NCBI GenBank assembly: GCA_964058845.1 | Contig: CAXKVR010000267.1 | Coordinates: 1 to 64,000, forward strand | Length of the DNA: 64,000 nt | Direction of reading: 5' to 3' | Source of the DNA: Carex sylvatica | Taxonomy: Eukaryota > Streptophyta > Magnoliopsida > Poales > Cyperaceae | Shown here: positions 22,087 through 34,002 of the stretch, one piece after another | How the letters are laid out: every line of letters starts with the position of its first letter | Numbering within the stretch: the stretch's first letter is position 1 | Program-made: the position numbers and the translations under genes | Notes under the pieces: generated by a model | What the model saw: the letters and a program-made list of their open reading frames with translations, nothing else | Database searches by the model: none | What the model was told of the DNA's origin: nothing

Positions 22087-24587
22087 TGTCACACCCCGCG
22101 ACCCCACGAGGCGCGACAGGTGCTTCCTGCCGTAGACATACGGTTGCCCGTATGCCTACAAGGCAATTACGATATAATAGAAAGTAAAACACAATCAAAC
22201 AACACAACAAATAACTAAGAAAAACAGTTCACAAATCCCAACTGGTCAGGTAATATCATACAAAATCCGTATCTCGATGGATACGTATCACCAAATGACA
22301 TAGAGAACACATATATATATACAATCAAAACATAAATCTATACATGTCTCTAGTCACAATACCAGACAACTAAGCAGCGGTGAAACTAGGCCTACCGACC
22401 TCGTGTCTCTCTCGGATCCGCCGAACCGGAACCTGAAAAATTAACCCAAAAGAGGGGGTGAGAATTGAATTCTCAGTGCGATAAATTGCCACATTCGTTC
22501 CTGGACTTGCAATCACAGATTATATTCAAAAATAAAACACAAATAAAGCTCAGATCAGTTTATAATCATATATAAACATGAATGCACAAACCCGACAACA
22601 TTTATCCAAATGAAATCACAATTCAGGAATTTCCAAGATGAAATTCAAGCACACAATATTTGGTTTAACTCGATTTCAGAATATCTGGTAGTAACTACAG
22701 ATGTTCCACCAAACTGGACCCCAATTCGTTCCCACTCATCTGTAGGGTTACAGACACCTACAGACGGCTATGCCAGGTAAAACCTTTTCTCATGACACTC
22801 ATCTGTAATTACAGGCTTAACTGTTTAATTAAAAGTCTGGTTCTAATTCATATCCGGAAAATCCATATAAATCCAATTGATCATCCAAACGCAATACCCC
22901 CTGGGTAATGCCTCCGATACACAGTCACCCATAATCAAAATCATAATACAAAGTCACTTACCCCTCGTCCCAACCGGTACTGGGAACTGCCGAGGGCCAG
23001 ACGATCTAAAGCTTTAGAATACTGGGCGTCACAGTCCATGCATAGACTTGACAAATCCGGATTCACCCCCTGGGTGACGTCATCACGGTGGATGACAATA
23101 ATACCATATCCACCAACCGATGGTGATATAAAGCACGGTGACTTTAATTCCAAAATCAGATCATTCAGATCAACACAAATAATAACCATACCAGCATGCA
23201 AATCAATCAGATAAAACAATTCAAGTTTCACTTTATTTGGGCAATGCAATGCATATGAATCAAAACACAGTTTAATTTCTGAATATAAAATATCAAACAA
23301 GTCCAGAAACCCCGCACCTGAGTAATAGCACGCTCGACTAAGGCTCAGGCGTCTCGAACGACCCAGAAATCCTTTGCCTCGTATGATTACCACCTATTTT
23401 ACACGTTAAATTCGATTAACGCGTTCGATTAATATCCGATAGGTTTAACCAAATAACAAGAATCGAAGGTTTTAACGAAGTTATAACTCGATTAATTCCA
23501 ACAATTTCCAGAGTTTCACATGAAACTATCACAATTCCTTTCCATTACGACCCAACCCAAAAACCCTAGTTCAATTCCAAATTCCATAAAAAAATCAATT
23601 CGATTATCGAGTTATAACGTTTCAAATCAAATTCGAATTCGAATTTCACCAAAAATATAACCAATCAAATGAATTAGGGTTTCCAAGAGAAAAGGAAAAC
23701 AAATCAGATCAATTATCACAAATTAACAACTAATCGAGCTAGAACTCGATTACTGAAACCCTAATTACGAATTTTAACCGAAATCATGACAAATCGAATA
23801 AATCGAATAATTTAGGGTTTTTCAAGAAATTATAAGGGAGAAAAAGATACCAAATTGAAGCTTTATAATCGATCAAGGATCGTCAATTCAGCTCGAATCT
23901 CGATTTTTCCGGTCAGTTCGATCAGTTTTCGCGCTCAATTTCTCTCTCTCTCTCTCTTTCCCTTTTTGCTTCGGCTAAACCTAGCCTTCACGAAATATTT
24001 AGTTCCATTCGGTGGAAATGAAATGAGAAGAAGAGTTTTTGTTTTAATAATTGGAATTTTGCACATATACCCCTCCATTTCTTTAATATTACCAAACTTT
24101 AAAATGTGTGTTACAAATAGGCCCTTATGTAAAATTTTATTTATTAAAAAGAGGAAAAGAAAGAGAGAAATCCATTTTGCGAATAAGTCCCTCAAAAATG
24201 GCAAAAATAGCAAAAATACACACCAGTGCGGATTCACTCATCCGCACTGCGGATCCATCAAGCCGCATTTACGGCGCAGAAAAAGTCCGAGCCTAGTGCG
24301 GACGCACTGAGGCTAGTGCGGATGATACCATCCGCATTCAGGACTTGGCGAAAAATTCAGAAGAATACAGAACTCACCCGCAGTGCGGGTTCCCATCCGC
24401 ACCACCATCCGCACCCAGAGAAATTGCAGAAATTCGTTAAGGAAATTGTCCCAATGCGGGTGAAGCCACCCGCAGTGCGGGTCATCCATCCGCACTGGAC
24501 CGTTTTTCTATATATACAATTCAATTCTTAACGCCGTAACTCAATCAGTCAGTATAAAATATTTATTATAAAATTCATAATGTCACA
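22087..24587 (-). repeat. Tekay 3' LTR
   Basis: 2501 bp. On the plus strand it starts TGTCACACCCCGCGACC and ends AATGTCACA. A TATATATAG lies near 24508-24520, minus-strand side. It contains the CCGCAC-rich module at 24226-24500. An open frame of 150 codons (22941-23393) is repeated identically in the other LTR and is not a gene. Confidence 0.95.
24226..24500. repeat. CCGCAC/GTGCGG-rich module in Tekay 3' LTR
   Basis: About ten copies of CCGCA/TGCGG in alternating orientation, including the palindrome-like ACCCGCAGTGCGGGT. The same ordered phrases (AGAAAAAGTCCGAGCC, CATCCGCACCCAGAGAAA, CATCCATCCGCACTGGACC) occur in the solo LTRs at 36919-38968 and 43868-45928, which otherwise belong to another LTR family. 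Confidence 0.8.
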
Positions 24588-24602
24588 TTTCTCCCCCCCT
24601 TA
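24588..24602 (-). other. Tekay polypurine tract
   Basis: Minus strand AAGGGGGGGAGAAA abuts the 3' LTR. Confidence 0.85.
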
Positions 24603-24638
24603 AAATAAAGTTCAGTCCGCTGAACTTGATTTCGTACC

Positions 24639-27600
24639 TTAATTGTCGAATAACTCCGGATACTTTTCTCGGATGCTCTCTTCGAGCTCCCACGTCGCTT
24701 CCTTATCGGAATGGCGTCCCCATTTTATCAACACGAGCCGAATCACTTTGCTTCGTAGCCGTTGCTCTTTTCGATCCAATATCTGCATTGGTTCTTCTTG
24801 ATATGTCAGATCATCTTGTACGTGTAAACCCGAGTGATCAATACAATGCGACGGATCTCGCACATATCTGCGTAACTGTGATACATGGAATACCGGATGA
24901 ACCCGGTCCAGCGCTGGTGGTAGTGCAAGCTCGTATGCAACCGGTCCAACTCGTCGCAAAATCTGGAACGGCCCAATATATCGGGGACTTAGCTTGCCCG
25001 AAACACCAAATCGATGCACGCCTCTGACAGGCGAAACTCGAAGCCATACGTGATCACTTTCTTGAAATTCCAACGGTTTTCGGTGAACATCCGCATATTT
25101 CTTTTGCCTTTCTTGAGCCGACTTGAGCCGACTCAGAACCATCTTCGTTTTCTCAGCAATTTCTTCTAACATTTGCGGCCCTGTAGGTGGATAGGTACCC
25201 GCTGGTCTCCACCACAATGGAGTACGGCACTGCTGTCCTGTCAGCGCCTCTTGCGGTGACATACCAATGCTCGAATGATAACTGTTGTTATACGCAAACT
25301 CCACCAGATACAAATGATCAACCCACGAACCTTGTAAACTTAGCGCGCAGGAGCGCAACATGTCTTCCAGCGTCTGAATGGTGCGCTCAGATTGACCGTC
25401 AGTCTGTGGATGGTGTGCAGTGCTGAATCTCAACTTGGTACCCATTGTTTCTTGAAAACTTTCCCAGAAATGAGAAGTGAACCGAGGATCTCGGTCAGAG
25501 ATAATATTACGCGAGCAACCATGGTACTTAAACTGATATTTCAGGAACAATTATGCCAATTCTGGCCCAGATGTCTCAATTCGAAGCGGAATGAAATGCG
25601 CTATCTTCGTTAATCGATCCACAATCACCCAAACTGTATTATACCTTCCGACAGTTCTCGGAAATCCACTTACGAAATCCATTGTGATTGATTCAAACTT
25701 CCTTGTAGGTATTTCCAGCGGTCTTAGCAATCCTGCTTTTCTCTGCCGATCCGCTTTAACCTGCTGACATATTTGACACTTTTCAACGTACCTTTGTACT
25801 TCCTTTTTCATCTTTGGCCACCAAAAATACTTCTTTAGATCTTGATACATTTTTACCTCTCCCGGATGGATAGCGTATCCCGAATTGTGCGCCTCTGACA
25901 AAATCAGATCTTTCAGCTCCGAATTACTTGGTACACAAATGCGATCGTGAAACCGCAAGATGCCATCTCCTTGAACTTGAAACTGTGAATCTGCGTTTGA
26001 CTCATAGTGCAGTTTGAATTTCTGACATCTCGGATCATTCTGTTGCGCTGCACGAATCTGCTCGTGTAATTCCGATCGGATTTCAACCGCTGCTAGCACA
26101 ACCGATGCAATTGCAGTTGCGCTAGTCCCAACCTCACTTCTATTACATTCAGATGCAACTTCCAACGCTAATTCGCGTGACGCGCCAACATGTATTTCCA
26201 TTCTGCGCATTTCCTCGAGAAGATGTGTTTCACTTGTAATCACCGACGCCAGGTTTACCTGACTCTTTCTACTCAACGCATCTGCTACACTGTTCGCTTT
26301 TCCTGCATGATACTGGATATCCAAGTCATAATCTTTCATCAATTCTAACCACCGTCTTTGTCTCAAATTTAACTCCTTTTGCGTAAAGATGTATTTCAGA
26401 CTTTGATGATCAGTGTAGATTCGGCATTTCACGCCATACAAGTAATGCCGCCAAATCTTCAGCGCAAATATCACCGCCGCTAACTCCAAATCATGTGTCG
26501 GGTAGTTTTGCTCGTGTGGTCGCAATTGCCGAGATGCGTAGGCAATTACATGATCATCTTGCATCAATACGCAACCCAAACCCAATCGAGATGCATCGGT
26601 GTAAACCGTGTACTCTTTATCAACAGTCGGCATAGCAAGGACTGGCGCGGATACCAGCCGACTCTTCAATTCCTCGAAACTTTTATCCTGCGCGGTACCC
26701 CAATCAAATTTCACGCCTTTATGCAACAATTTTGTAAGTGGCGCAGCTAACCGCGAAAACCCGAGTACAAATCTCCTGTAGTACCCGGCTAACCCCAGAA
26801 AGCTGCGAATTTCAGTAACTGTCTCCGGCCTTTTCCAATCTATCACAGCCCGAATCTTTTCGGAATCCACTGCTAACCCTTTTCCAGAAACCACATGCCC
26901 CAAAAATGCAACTTCCTCCAACCAAAATTCACATTTCGACAACTTTGCGAATAACTGATGTTCGCGCAATCTTTGCAACACAATTCTAAGATGTACCTCA
27001 TGTTCTTCTCGCGAGCGCGAATACACCAGTATATCATCAATGAACACCACAACTGTAGAATCCAACAGATCGTGAAACACACGGTGCATCAAGTCCATGA
27101 ACGCTGCCGGTGTGTTCGTCAGCCCAAACGGCATAACCAGGTATTCATAATGCCCGTACCTTGTACGGAACGCTGTCTTATCCACATCACTCGGCCGTAT
27201 TCTCAGCTGGTGATACCCTGTTCTCAGATCAATCTTTGAATATATTGAGGATCCCTGCAACTGATCAAACAGATCGTCAATCCGAGGTAACGGATATTTA
27301 TTTTTCACAGTTACCTTGTTCAGCTCTCGGTAATCAATGCATAACCGCAATGTTCCATCTTTCTTCTTGACAAACAACACTGGCGCGCCCCATGGCGACG
27401 TGCTAGGTCTGATAAATCCACTCTCCAACATATCTTCCAACTGTGCCTTGAGTTCTTTCAGTTCTGCCGGTGCCATTCGATACGGCGCCTTTGAAATCGG
27501 TGTTGTGCCCGGTACCAGTTCGATACCGAACTCCACTTCTCGCTCTGGTGGCAACTCTACAATCTCTTCCGGAAATACATCCACAAATTCTGAAACCACC

Positions 27601-27689
27601 GGAATGGTGCTGATCTCGGGAATTTCCGCAGGCACATAAACCACGGCCGCCAAATAAGCATCACACCCTGATTCTAATAGATGTTTCAT
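24639..27689 (-). pseudogene. Gypsy pol: RT, RNase H, integrase, chromodomain (one stop)
   Basis: The frame from 27689 starts in the last residues of protease ([16 protein letters not shown]). Reverse transcriptase follows ([30 protein letters not shown], active-site [10 protein letters not shown]), then RNase H ([24 protein letters not shown]) and the integrase HHCC finger ([18 protein letters not shown]) with the first DDE aspartate ([10 protein letters not shown]). A TAA at 25553-25551 interrupts. The same frame continues with the second aspartate (SDRDPRFTSHFW), the glutamate region (SERTIQTLEDMLR) and a C-terminal chromodomain-like segment (RLVLIKWG...EATWELEESIREKYPELF), stopping at 24639. 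A single CAA-to-TAA change is the simplest explanation of the internal stop. The catalytic aspartate of protease is absent. Family function: copying and integrating the element; the chromodomain can guide integration. Confidence 0.95.
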
Positions 27690-27712
27690 CTCTACAGCCG
27701 AAATACACGGTG

Positions 27713-28492
27713 TTAGTTTCCCAATTTCTCTATCTGCTCTGCATGATCCATCATAGATTGCAACTCCGTAGCAGTCGGAGTATCAACAATCATCGAGATA
27801 TTTCCATCTAAATCATCCAAGTAATGCCTGTGATACCTTGCCGCGTCATTCTGAATATCTGATGCATACCGCAACAATGCCAGAAACTCACTATTGTACT
27901 CCCCCACCGGACGCCCATCTTGCCTCAATTCCAGAAACTTCATCCGCAGCGCTTCACGTTGAATATTGCTCAGAAACCTCCGGTTGAACTGCTGCTCAAA
28001 CCATTCCCACGGAATTCTCGCTTTTTCCCCGACATAATTGCGTCGGGCCCCGTCCCACCAGAACCTCGCGTCACCCTCCAATTGCTGCTCAGTTACCTCT
28101 ACTTTGTCATCCTCAGGTGCGCGGCATAAATTCATCTTTGCATTTATCTGCGCCAGCCATTCCTCGGCTGCCGCATACCCACCGGTTCCATCATACCGCG
28201 GCGGATTCAAGCGCAGAAACGAATCATACAGCTTTCTGAACTCTTCAGGTGCACCACCGCGAGCCACCGGTGCTGCATCCCGCATCTCTGCTTGGCGACC
28301 TCTCTCGTAGGCCGCAATCAGCCGGTCATCTATGTCCCGGTCTCTACCTGGCGCTCCTCCAACGCCACCAGCTCCCTCAGCACCAGCTGGACCAGCTCCA
28401 GCCTGATCCACAGCCGGCTCGATAATCAATTCCTGATTCCTCCGAGGTCTGCCTCTACCTCGGTGTGGTGTTTCCATTTTCTGAATAAACAA
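27713..28492 (-). pseudogene. Gypsy gag, C-terminally truncated
   Basis: Starts at 28492; the ATG at 28477 (METPHRGRGRPRRNQ) looks the more usual start. A retrotransposon gag core is clear (EEWLAQINAKMNLCR, FWWDGARRNYVG, WEWFEQQFNRRFL, MKFLELRQDGRPVGEYNSEF). The frame ends KLGN-stop, and only 23 bases separate it from the pol frame, which opens inside protease. The gag C-terminus with its CCHC zinc knuckle and most of protease, usually several hundred codons, are therefore deleted. Some of the deleted region's last residues survive in the other frame (TPCISAVEM). Confidence 0.9.
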
Positions 28493-28613
28493 AGTTAGTT
28501 TATAATATTCGATATTTCTTATTTATCATACGAAATTCGTATAGTCGCGACGACCCCATTGATACGTATACCACTCTCGTATCCAAACAAGTCTGGTTCA
28601 GGTTCTAAACCAT

Positions 28614-28625
28614 GCTCTGATACCA
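28614..28625 (-). other. Tekay primer binding site (initiator Met tRNA)
   Basis: Minus strand TGGTATCAGAGC, 13 bases from the 5' LTR edge at 28639. Confidence 0.92.
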
Positions 28626-28638
28626 CCAAAGAAAGACC

Positions 28639-31136
28639 TGTCACACCCCGCGGCCCCACGAGGCGCGACAGGTGCTTCCTGCCGTAGACATACGGTTGCC
28701 CGTATGCCTACAAGGCAATTACGATATAATAGAAAGTAAAACACAATCAAACAACACAACAAATAACTAAGAAAAACAGTTCACAAATCCCAACTGGTCA
28801 GGTAATATCATACAAAATCCGTATCTCGATGGATACGTATCACCAAATGACATAGAGAACACATATATATATACAATCAAAACATAAATCTATACATGTC
28901 TCTAGTCACAATACCAGACAACTAAGCAGCGGTGAAACCAGGCCTACCGACCTCGTGTCTCTCTCGGATCCGCCGAACCGGAACCTAAAAAATTAACCCA
29001 AAAGAGGGGGTGAGAATTGAATTCTCAGTGCGATAAATTGCCACATTCGTTCCTGGACTTGCAATCACAGATTATATTCAAAAATAAAACACAAATAAAG
29101 CTCAGATCAGTTTATAATCATATATAAACATGAATGCACAAACCCGACAACATTTATCCAAATGAAATCATAATTCAGGAATTGCCAAGATGAAATTCAA
29201 GCACACAATATTTGGTTTAACTCGATTTCAGAATATCTGGTAGTAACTACAGATGTTCCACCAAACTGGACCCCAATTCGTTCCCACTCATCTGTAGGGT
29301 TACAGACACCTACAGACGGCTATGCCAGGTAAAACCTTTTCTCATGACACTCATCTGTAATTACAGGCTTAACTGTTTAATTAAAAGTCTGGTTCTAATT
29401 CATATCCGGAAAATCCATATAAATCCAATTGATCATCCAAACGCAATACCCCCTGGGTAATGCCTCCGATACACAGTCACCCATAATCAAAATCATAATA
29501 CAAAGTCACTTACCCCTCGTCCCAACCGGTACTGGGAACTGCCGAGGGCCAGACGATCTAAAGCTTTAGAATACTGGGCGTCACAGTCCATGCATAGACT
29601 TGACAAATCCGGATTCACCCCCTGGGTGACGTCATCACGGTGGATGACAATAATACCATATCCACCAACCGATGGTGATATAAAGCACGGTGACTTTAAT
29701 TCCAAAATCAGATCATTCAGATCAACACAAATAATAACCATACCAGCATGCAAATCAATCAGATAAAACAATTCAAGTTTCACTTTATTTGGGCAATGCA
29801 ATGCATATGAATCAAAACACAGTTTAATTTCTGAATATAAAATATCAAACAAGTCCAGAAACCCCGCACCTGAGTAATAGCACGCTCGACTAAGGCTCAG
29901 GCGTCTCGAACGACCCAGAAATCCTTTGCCTCGTATGATTACCACCTATTTTACACGTTAAATTCGATTAACGCGTTCGATTAATATCCGATAGGTTTAA
30001 CCAAATAACAAGAATCGAAGGTTTTAACGAAGTTATAACTCGATTAATTCCAACAATTTCCAGAGTTTCACATGAAACTATCACAATTCCTTTCCATTAC
30101 GACCCAACCCAAAAACCCTAGTTCAATTCCAAATTCCATAAAAAAATCAATTCGATTATCGAGTTATAACGTTTCAAATCAAATTCGAATTCGAATTTCA
30201 CCAAAAATATAACCAATCAAATGAATTAGGGTTTCCAAGAGAAAAGGAAAACAAATCAGATCAATTATCACAAATTAACAACTAATCGAGCTAGAACTCG
30301 ATTACTGAAACCCTAATTATGAATTTTAACCGAAATCATGACAAATCGAATAAATCGAATAATTTAGGGTTTTTCAAGAAATTATAAGGGAGAAAAAGAT
30401 ACCAAATTGAAGCTTTATAATCAATCAAGGATCGTCAATTCAGCTCGAATCTCGATTTTTCCGGTCAGTTCGATCAGTTTCCGCGCTCAATTTTTCTCTC
30501 TCTCTCTTTCCCTTTTTGCTTCGGCTAAACCTAGCCTTCACGAAATATTTAGTTCCATTCGGTGGAAATGAAATGAGAAGAAGGTTTTTGTTTTAATAAT
30601 TGGAATTTTGCACATATACCCCTCCATTTCTTTAATATTACCAAACTTTAAAATGTGTGTTACAAATAGGCCCTTGTGTAAAATTTTATTTATTAAAAAG
30701 AGGAAAAGAAAGAGAGAAATCCATTTTGCGAATAAGTCCCTCAAAAATGGCAAAAATAGCAAAAATACACACCAGTGCGGATTCACTCATCCGCACTGCG
30801 GATCCATCCAGCCGCATTTACGGCGCAGAAAAAGTCCGAACCTAGTGCGGACGCACTGAGGCTAGTGCGGATGATACCATCCGCATTCAGGACTTGGCGA
30901 AAAATTCAGAAGAATACAGAACTCACCCGCAGTGCGGGTTCCCATCCGCACCACCATCCGCACCCAGAGAAATTGCAGAAATTCGTTAAGGAAATTGTCC
31001 CAATGCAGGTGAAGCCACCCGCAGTGCGGGTCATCCATCCGCACTGGACCGTTTTTCTATATATACAATTCAATTCTTAACGCCGTAACTCAATCAGTCA
31101 GTATAAAATATTTATTATAAAATTCATAATGTCACA
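28639..31136 (-). repeat. Tekay 5' LTR
   Basis: 2498 bp, about 99.5% identical by eye to 22087-24587. It has its own copy of the CCGCAC module at 30775-31049. Confidence 0.95.
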
Positions 31137-31280
31137 GGAAGGGTACTGTTTTCAAAAAAAAAATCCGTAATACCCGACCCATGGTATCCGTCTACCCGTG
31201 ATACCCGTACCCGATCCCTACTCGTGCCCGATCCCGAATATGCCCGGCCTGCCCTGCCCCTACCCGAGAGCAGACCCCTA

Positions 31281-32544
31281 TTATAACATGTACAGTTGTT
31301 GCGGTCATATATCGAGAATATTTGTCCACTTAAAAAATTAATGGCGGTCGTTTAGTCATTAGTCTATGTCAAGTAGGACCCAACAACCACTTCTTGTTAA
31401 TAAATTGAGAAAGAGAAAAAGAGAGTCCAATTAATTATGTAATATTTTTTTGATGTGTGTGAATTATATATATATATATATAAAGTGTATTTGGATTCGT
31501 ATCAGAAAATTATATACGGATATTTGATATTTGAAAATAATTTTGAATTTTAATTTAATAGGTATCCGAATATGTACATATATATCATATAATCTAATAT
31601 GAGTAGAACTAGGGTGTTCTTAAACTCACCAAAGTATTTGGTGAGCTTAACTTCAAAACTCATTAAATCGGTTTCAAATAACAAATCCGAACAGTTGGAA
31701 CCCGCCTACCTTATGAGTAATGCGTCTACATGTGAAAATTTTAAACATTCGAATTAATTTAGTATAAAGTTAATCGGTCAAAATTAGAAGGTTAATAAAT
31801 TAATTTTAGTTCATTCATTTTTTTAACGTTTTTTGACCTATTTTTGCTATCCTTAGCATGAAATCCAATGTAATTTGCAAATTCTACCCTATTTTTGCTA
31901 TCCTTGAGTAATAAATTTTTATTTCTTTTGAGAAAGTAGCACCAGCAACTGCTTTCTTTTGAAAAAGTACACTTAGAAACAACCACCTACAGTATCCTTC
32001 GGAGAATAAAGAACAAAACCACTGTAACCCCCACTGGTACCTAATCTCATCAAGATACCAGCACATCCTCTCTGAACTACGACACTGGTATCAACTCAAT
32101 ACCAGTCTATTCCCTTTTATTACAAGGTTAGCAAAACATCAAAACACAAATTCATCTAATTAACCAGTGCTTTATTTTTCTCCTACGAAAAGTGATTTGT
32201 TTCAAAGTTTCAATGCACTGGCACCTAAAGTAATTCTGTTGGTTGAAATAAACAGTGCTGATGGATAGGCTCTCCTGATACACAAATGATTATTTTGGTG
32301 CCAAACCTCATGCTAAGAACTTGAGACTACTTTAAGGAAAAGAAAAACATGGAGACATGGACCAATCCCTTGCCACCCCACCCCTATCCCCAGGAGAGAC
32401 CAATTCCTTCCATAAACAAATCCAAACAATCTAAAATCTAGCTGTCTGTAACATCCCAATTTTTTGAATATATAAAAATTTATTAGACTATAAATAAATT
32501 TTGTTTGAAAGTAGCAATATAGATTTGAAGTATATTTATAAATA
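31281..32544. other. Flank of hAT composite, no gene
   Basis: 31299-31312 repeats the 14-mer TTGCGGTCATATAT found at 18122-18135 on the other side of the composite. 31312-31410 continues the segment homologous to 13700-13810. The remainder is AT-rich with no supportable gene. Confidence 0.6.
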
Positions 32545-33993
32545 GGGAAATTTTCTGATGTATCCATCTAAAATTTTAAAATAGCCAATATCCTCATAAA
32601 AATTTAACATCCTTACTTCTATCCCCATTTAATTATTTAAAAAACTGCACTGACCAAAATGTCCTTAATTTTTAACTGGAGCGTCCATTACTTCACGAGA
32701 CTCTTCTTCCTCGTGAAAACAAGTCAATTTGATATCTTGGCATCTTGCCAGAAAGGCAGAAACACTATCGATCAATCCTTTTATAAGAATTTGCAAACCA
32801 AATATTTCCTACTTCTCATTCCTCTCTACTGCTTAGTCTCTCTCTCTTTCTGTCTCGAGCGGCATCTCCATTTTCTCTACTTGTCTCTCTCTTTATCTTC
32901 CATGTAAAGTATATTCAATAAAATTTTGAAGGAAAAACAACTGTGATCTCAATCCTGTAAACATAATTTTGAAATTATAGATTTATTTCGAAACATCTAG
33001 TCTTTACTAGCTCAATTTATCCACAATTTATTATTAGCACTAACTGTATGACGACATGGATGCACTATTAAGAATGCGGACCAATGCCCAAGAAATTATC
33101 AGACCTTGACTCCTTTTGGTTAATTGCTAAAAGTAATTATTTTTATCAATATATAGGAAGTTGAAGTTTTCTATTTATTTTTTTAAATTACCAGTATCTT
33201 TTTAGCAAAGCGGTTCTTGCACAATTCTTATTTGTTTTGTTAATTTTCTTTTCAAAGAGAACTTGTGAAACATCATGGAGATAATGGCCTCTAAAGATGT
33301 GCTGAGTGGATGATTTTAGAAAGTACGTCATGCTCGATATTCTCTAGTCTTCTTGATCATCTAACTTTTTAGTTATCTTATCCAGTGCGTTAATATTTTC
33401 TGGAGTCATACTAGCAACAGATATAACAATTATTTTTGATATAGAGGAAATAGAGCCTCAGTTGGGTATTTCTCCAAGGAGTTCATGCAGGCACTTCTCC
33501 AAAAGAAGTCCGTACAGGCACTTCTCCAAGGAAGAAAAAGGGTCAGAGAGCCAAATGTCTGTTAAACTGAAGGCTTAGAAGTGGTGAAAGATTAAATTAA
33601 ACCAAATCGAGTTTGATTCATCTGTTCAAATGACTGAATCGGTAAAGGAAGCTGGCCCTACAAAGAGGTGGAGAAAGATGACCATTATTACGTTTAGAGA
33701 AGCACCGCAAAGTGATAAAAATGCCATGACGCACTTGATTAATGGGTCTGAAACGGTTGCAATCTGGCAAGACTAAGGTGTCTCCAAGATATCAAATTGA
33801 CTTGTTTTCACGGGGAAGAAGAAGACGCTCCAGTTAAAAATTAAGGGCATTTTGGTCAGTGCAGTTTTTAAAATAATTAAATGGGGATAGAAGTAAGGAT
33901 GTTAAATTTTTATGGGAATATTGGCTATTATAATCTTTTTATGGGGATATTGGCTATTTCAAAAGTTTAGATGAGTACACCAGAAATTTTCCC
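32545..33993. mobile_element. Mutator-like element, terminal repeats of about 190 bp
   Basis: Perfect 9-bp duplication TTATAAATA at 32536-32544 and 33994-34002, diagnostic for the Mutator superfamily. Termini GGGAAATTTTCTGATGTA and, inverted, GGGAAAATTTCTGGTGTA start inverted repeats running to about 32735 on the left and back to about 33790 on the right (shared GACTTGTTTTCACG/CGTGAAAACAAGTC). The interior is 1 kb and carries no transposase; an open frame of 48 codons lies at 33630-33776. Confidence 0.92.
33630..33776 (+). CDS. Short ORF inside Mutator-like element (possible captured fragment)
   Basis: 48 codons from ATG at 33630 to TAA at 33774 (MTESVKEAGPTKRWRKMT ... GSETVAIWQD). Its residue composition and GC content are more gene-like than the AT-rich surroundings. 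Just upstream (33470-33530) a phrase CAGGCACTTCTCCAA is repeated. I do not recognise the protein. It may be a captured exon fragment, as in Pack-MULEs, or chance. Confidence 0.25.
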   Translation: MTESVKEAGPTKRWRKMTIITFREAPQSDKNAMTHLINGSETVAIWQD

Positions 33994-34002
33994 TTATAAA
34001 TA

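Larger units (their letters stand above)
22087..31136 (-). mobile_element. Ty3/gypsy chromovirus (Tekay-type) retrotransposon, defective
   Basis: Two LTRs of about 2.5 kb (22087-24587, 28639-31136) flank a 4-kb coding region on the minus strand. Primer site and polypurine tract are in place. Flanking 5-mers GGCAG and GGAAG differ at one base, an almost perfect target duplication. The long LTRs and the C-terminal chromodomain-like segment suit the Tekay/Del clade. By eye the LTRs differ at about 13 substitutions plus a few short indels over 2.5 kb (about 0.5%), so insertion was recent. Coding defects: loss of the gag zinc knuckle and the catalytic part of protease, and one nonsense codon in integrase. 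Confidence 0.95.
18141..31280. mobile_element. Composite hAT-like element containing nested retroelements
   Basis: Left subterminal sequence (18150-18311) and right subterminal sequence (22020-22086 continuing at 31142-31275) are rich in GGGTACCCG-type motifs. They match the smaller elements at 41577-43108 and 53405-54326 in order. The right internal part (21640-22010) matches the same elements almost line by line. Proposed ends TAGGCATTTG at 18141 and, inverted, TAGGGGTCTG at 31280 fit only loosely. The expected 8-bp target duplication is not clear (TATAATAC versus TTATAACA). Inside are a truncated gypsy LTR, a 104-bp tandem array, a transposase remnant and the Tekay element at 22087-31136, which splits the right end. 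Confidence 0.7.

Noticed and set aside
24626..28498. Plus-strand frames across the gypsy coding region
   Set aside because: Antisense shadows of gag and pol.
22941..29945. Identical 150-codon frames at 22941-23393 and 29493-29945 (-)
   Set aside because: They lie at the same place in both Tekay LTRs, have no recognisable domain, and are duplicated because the LTRs are. Not a gene pair.
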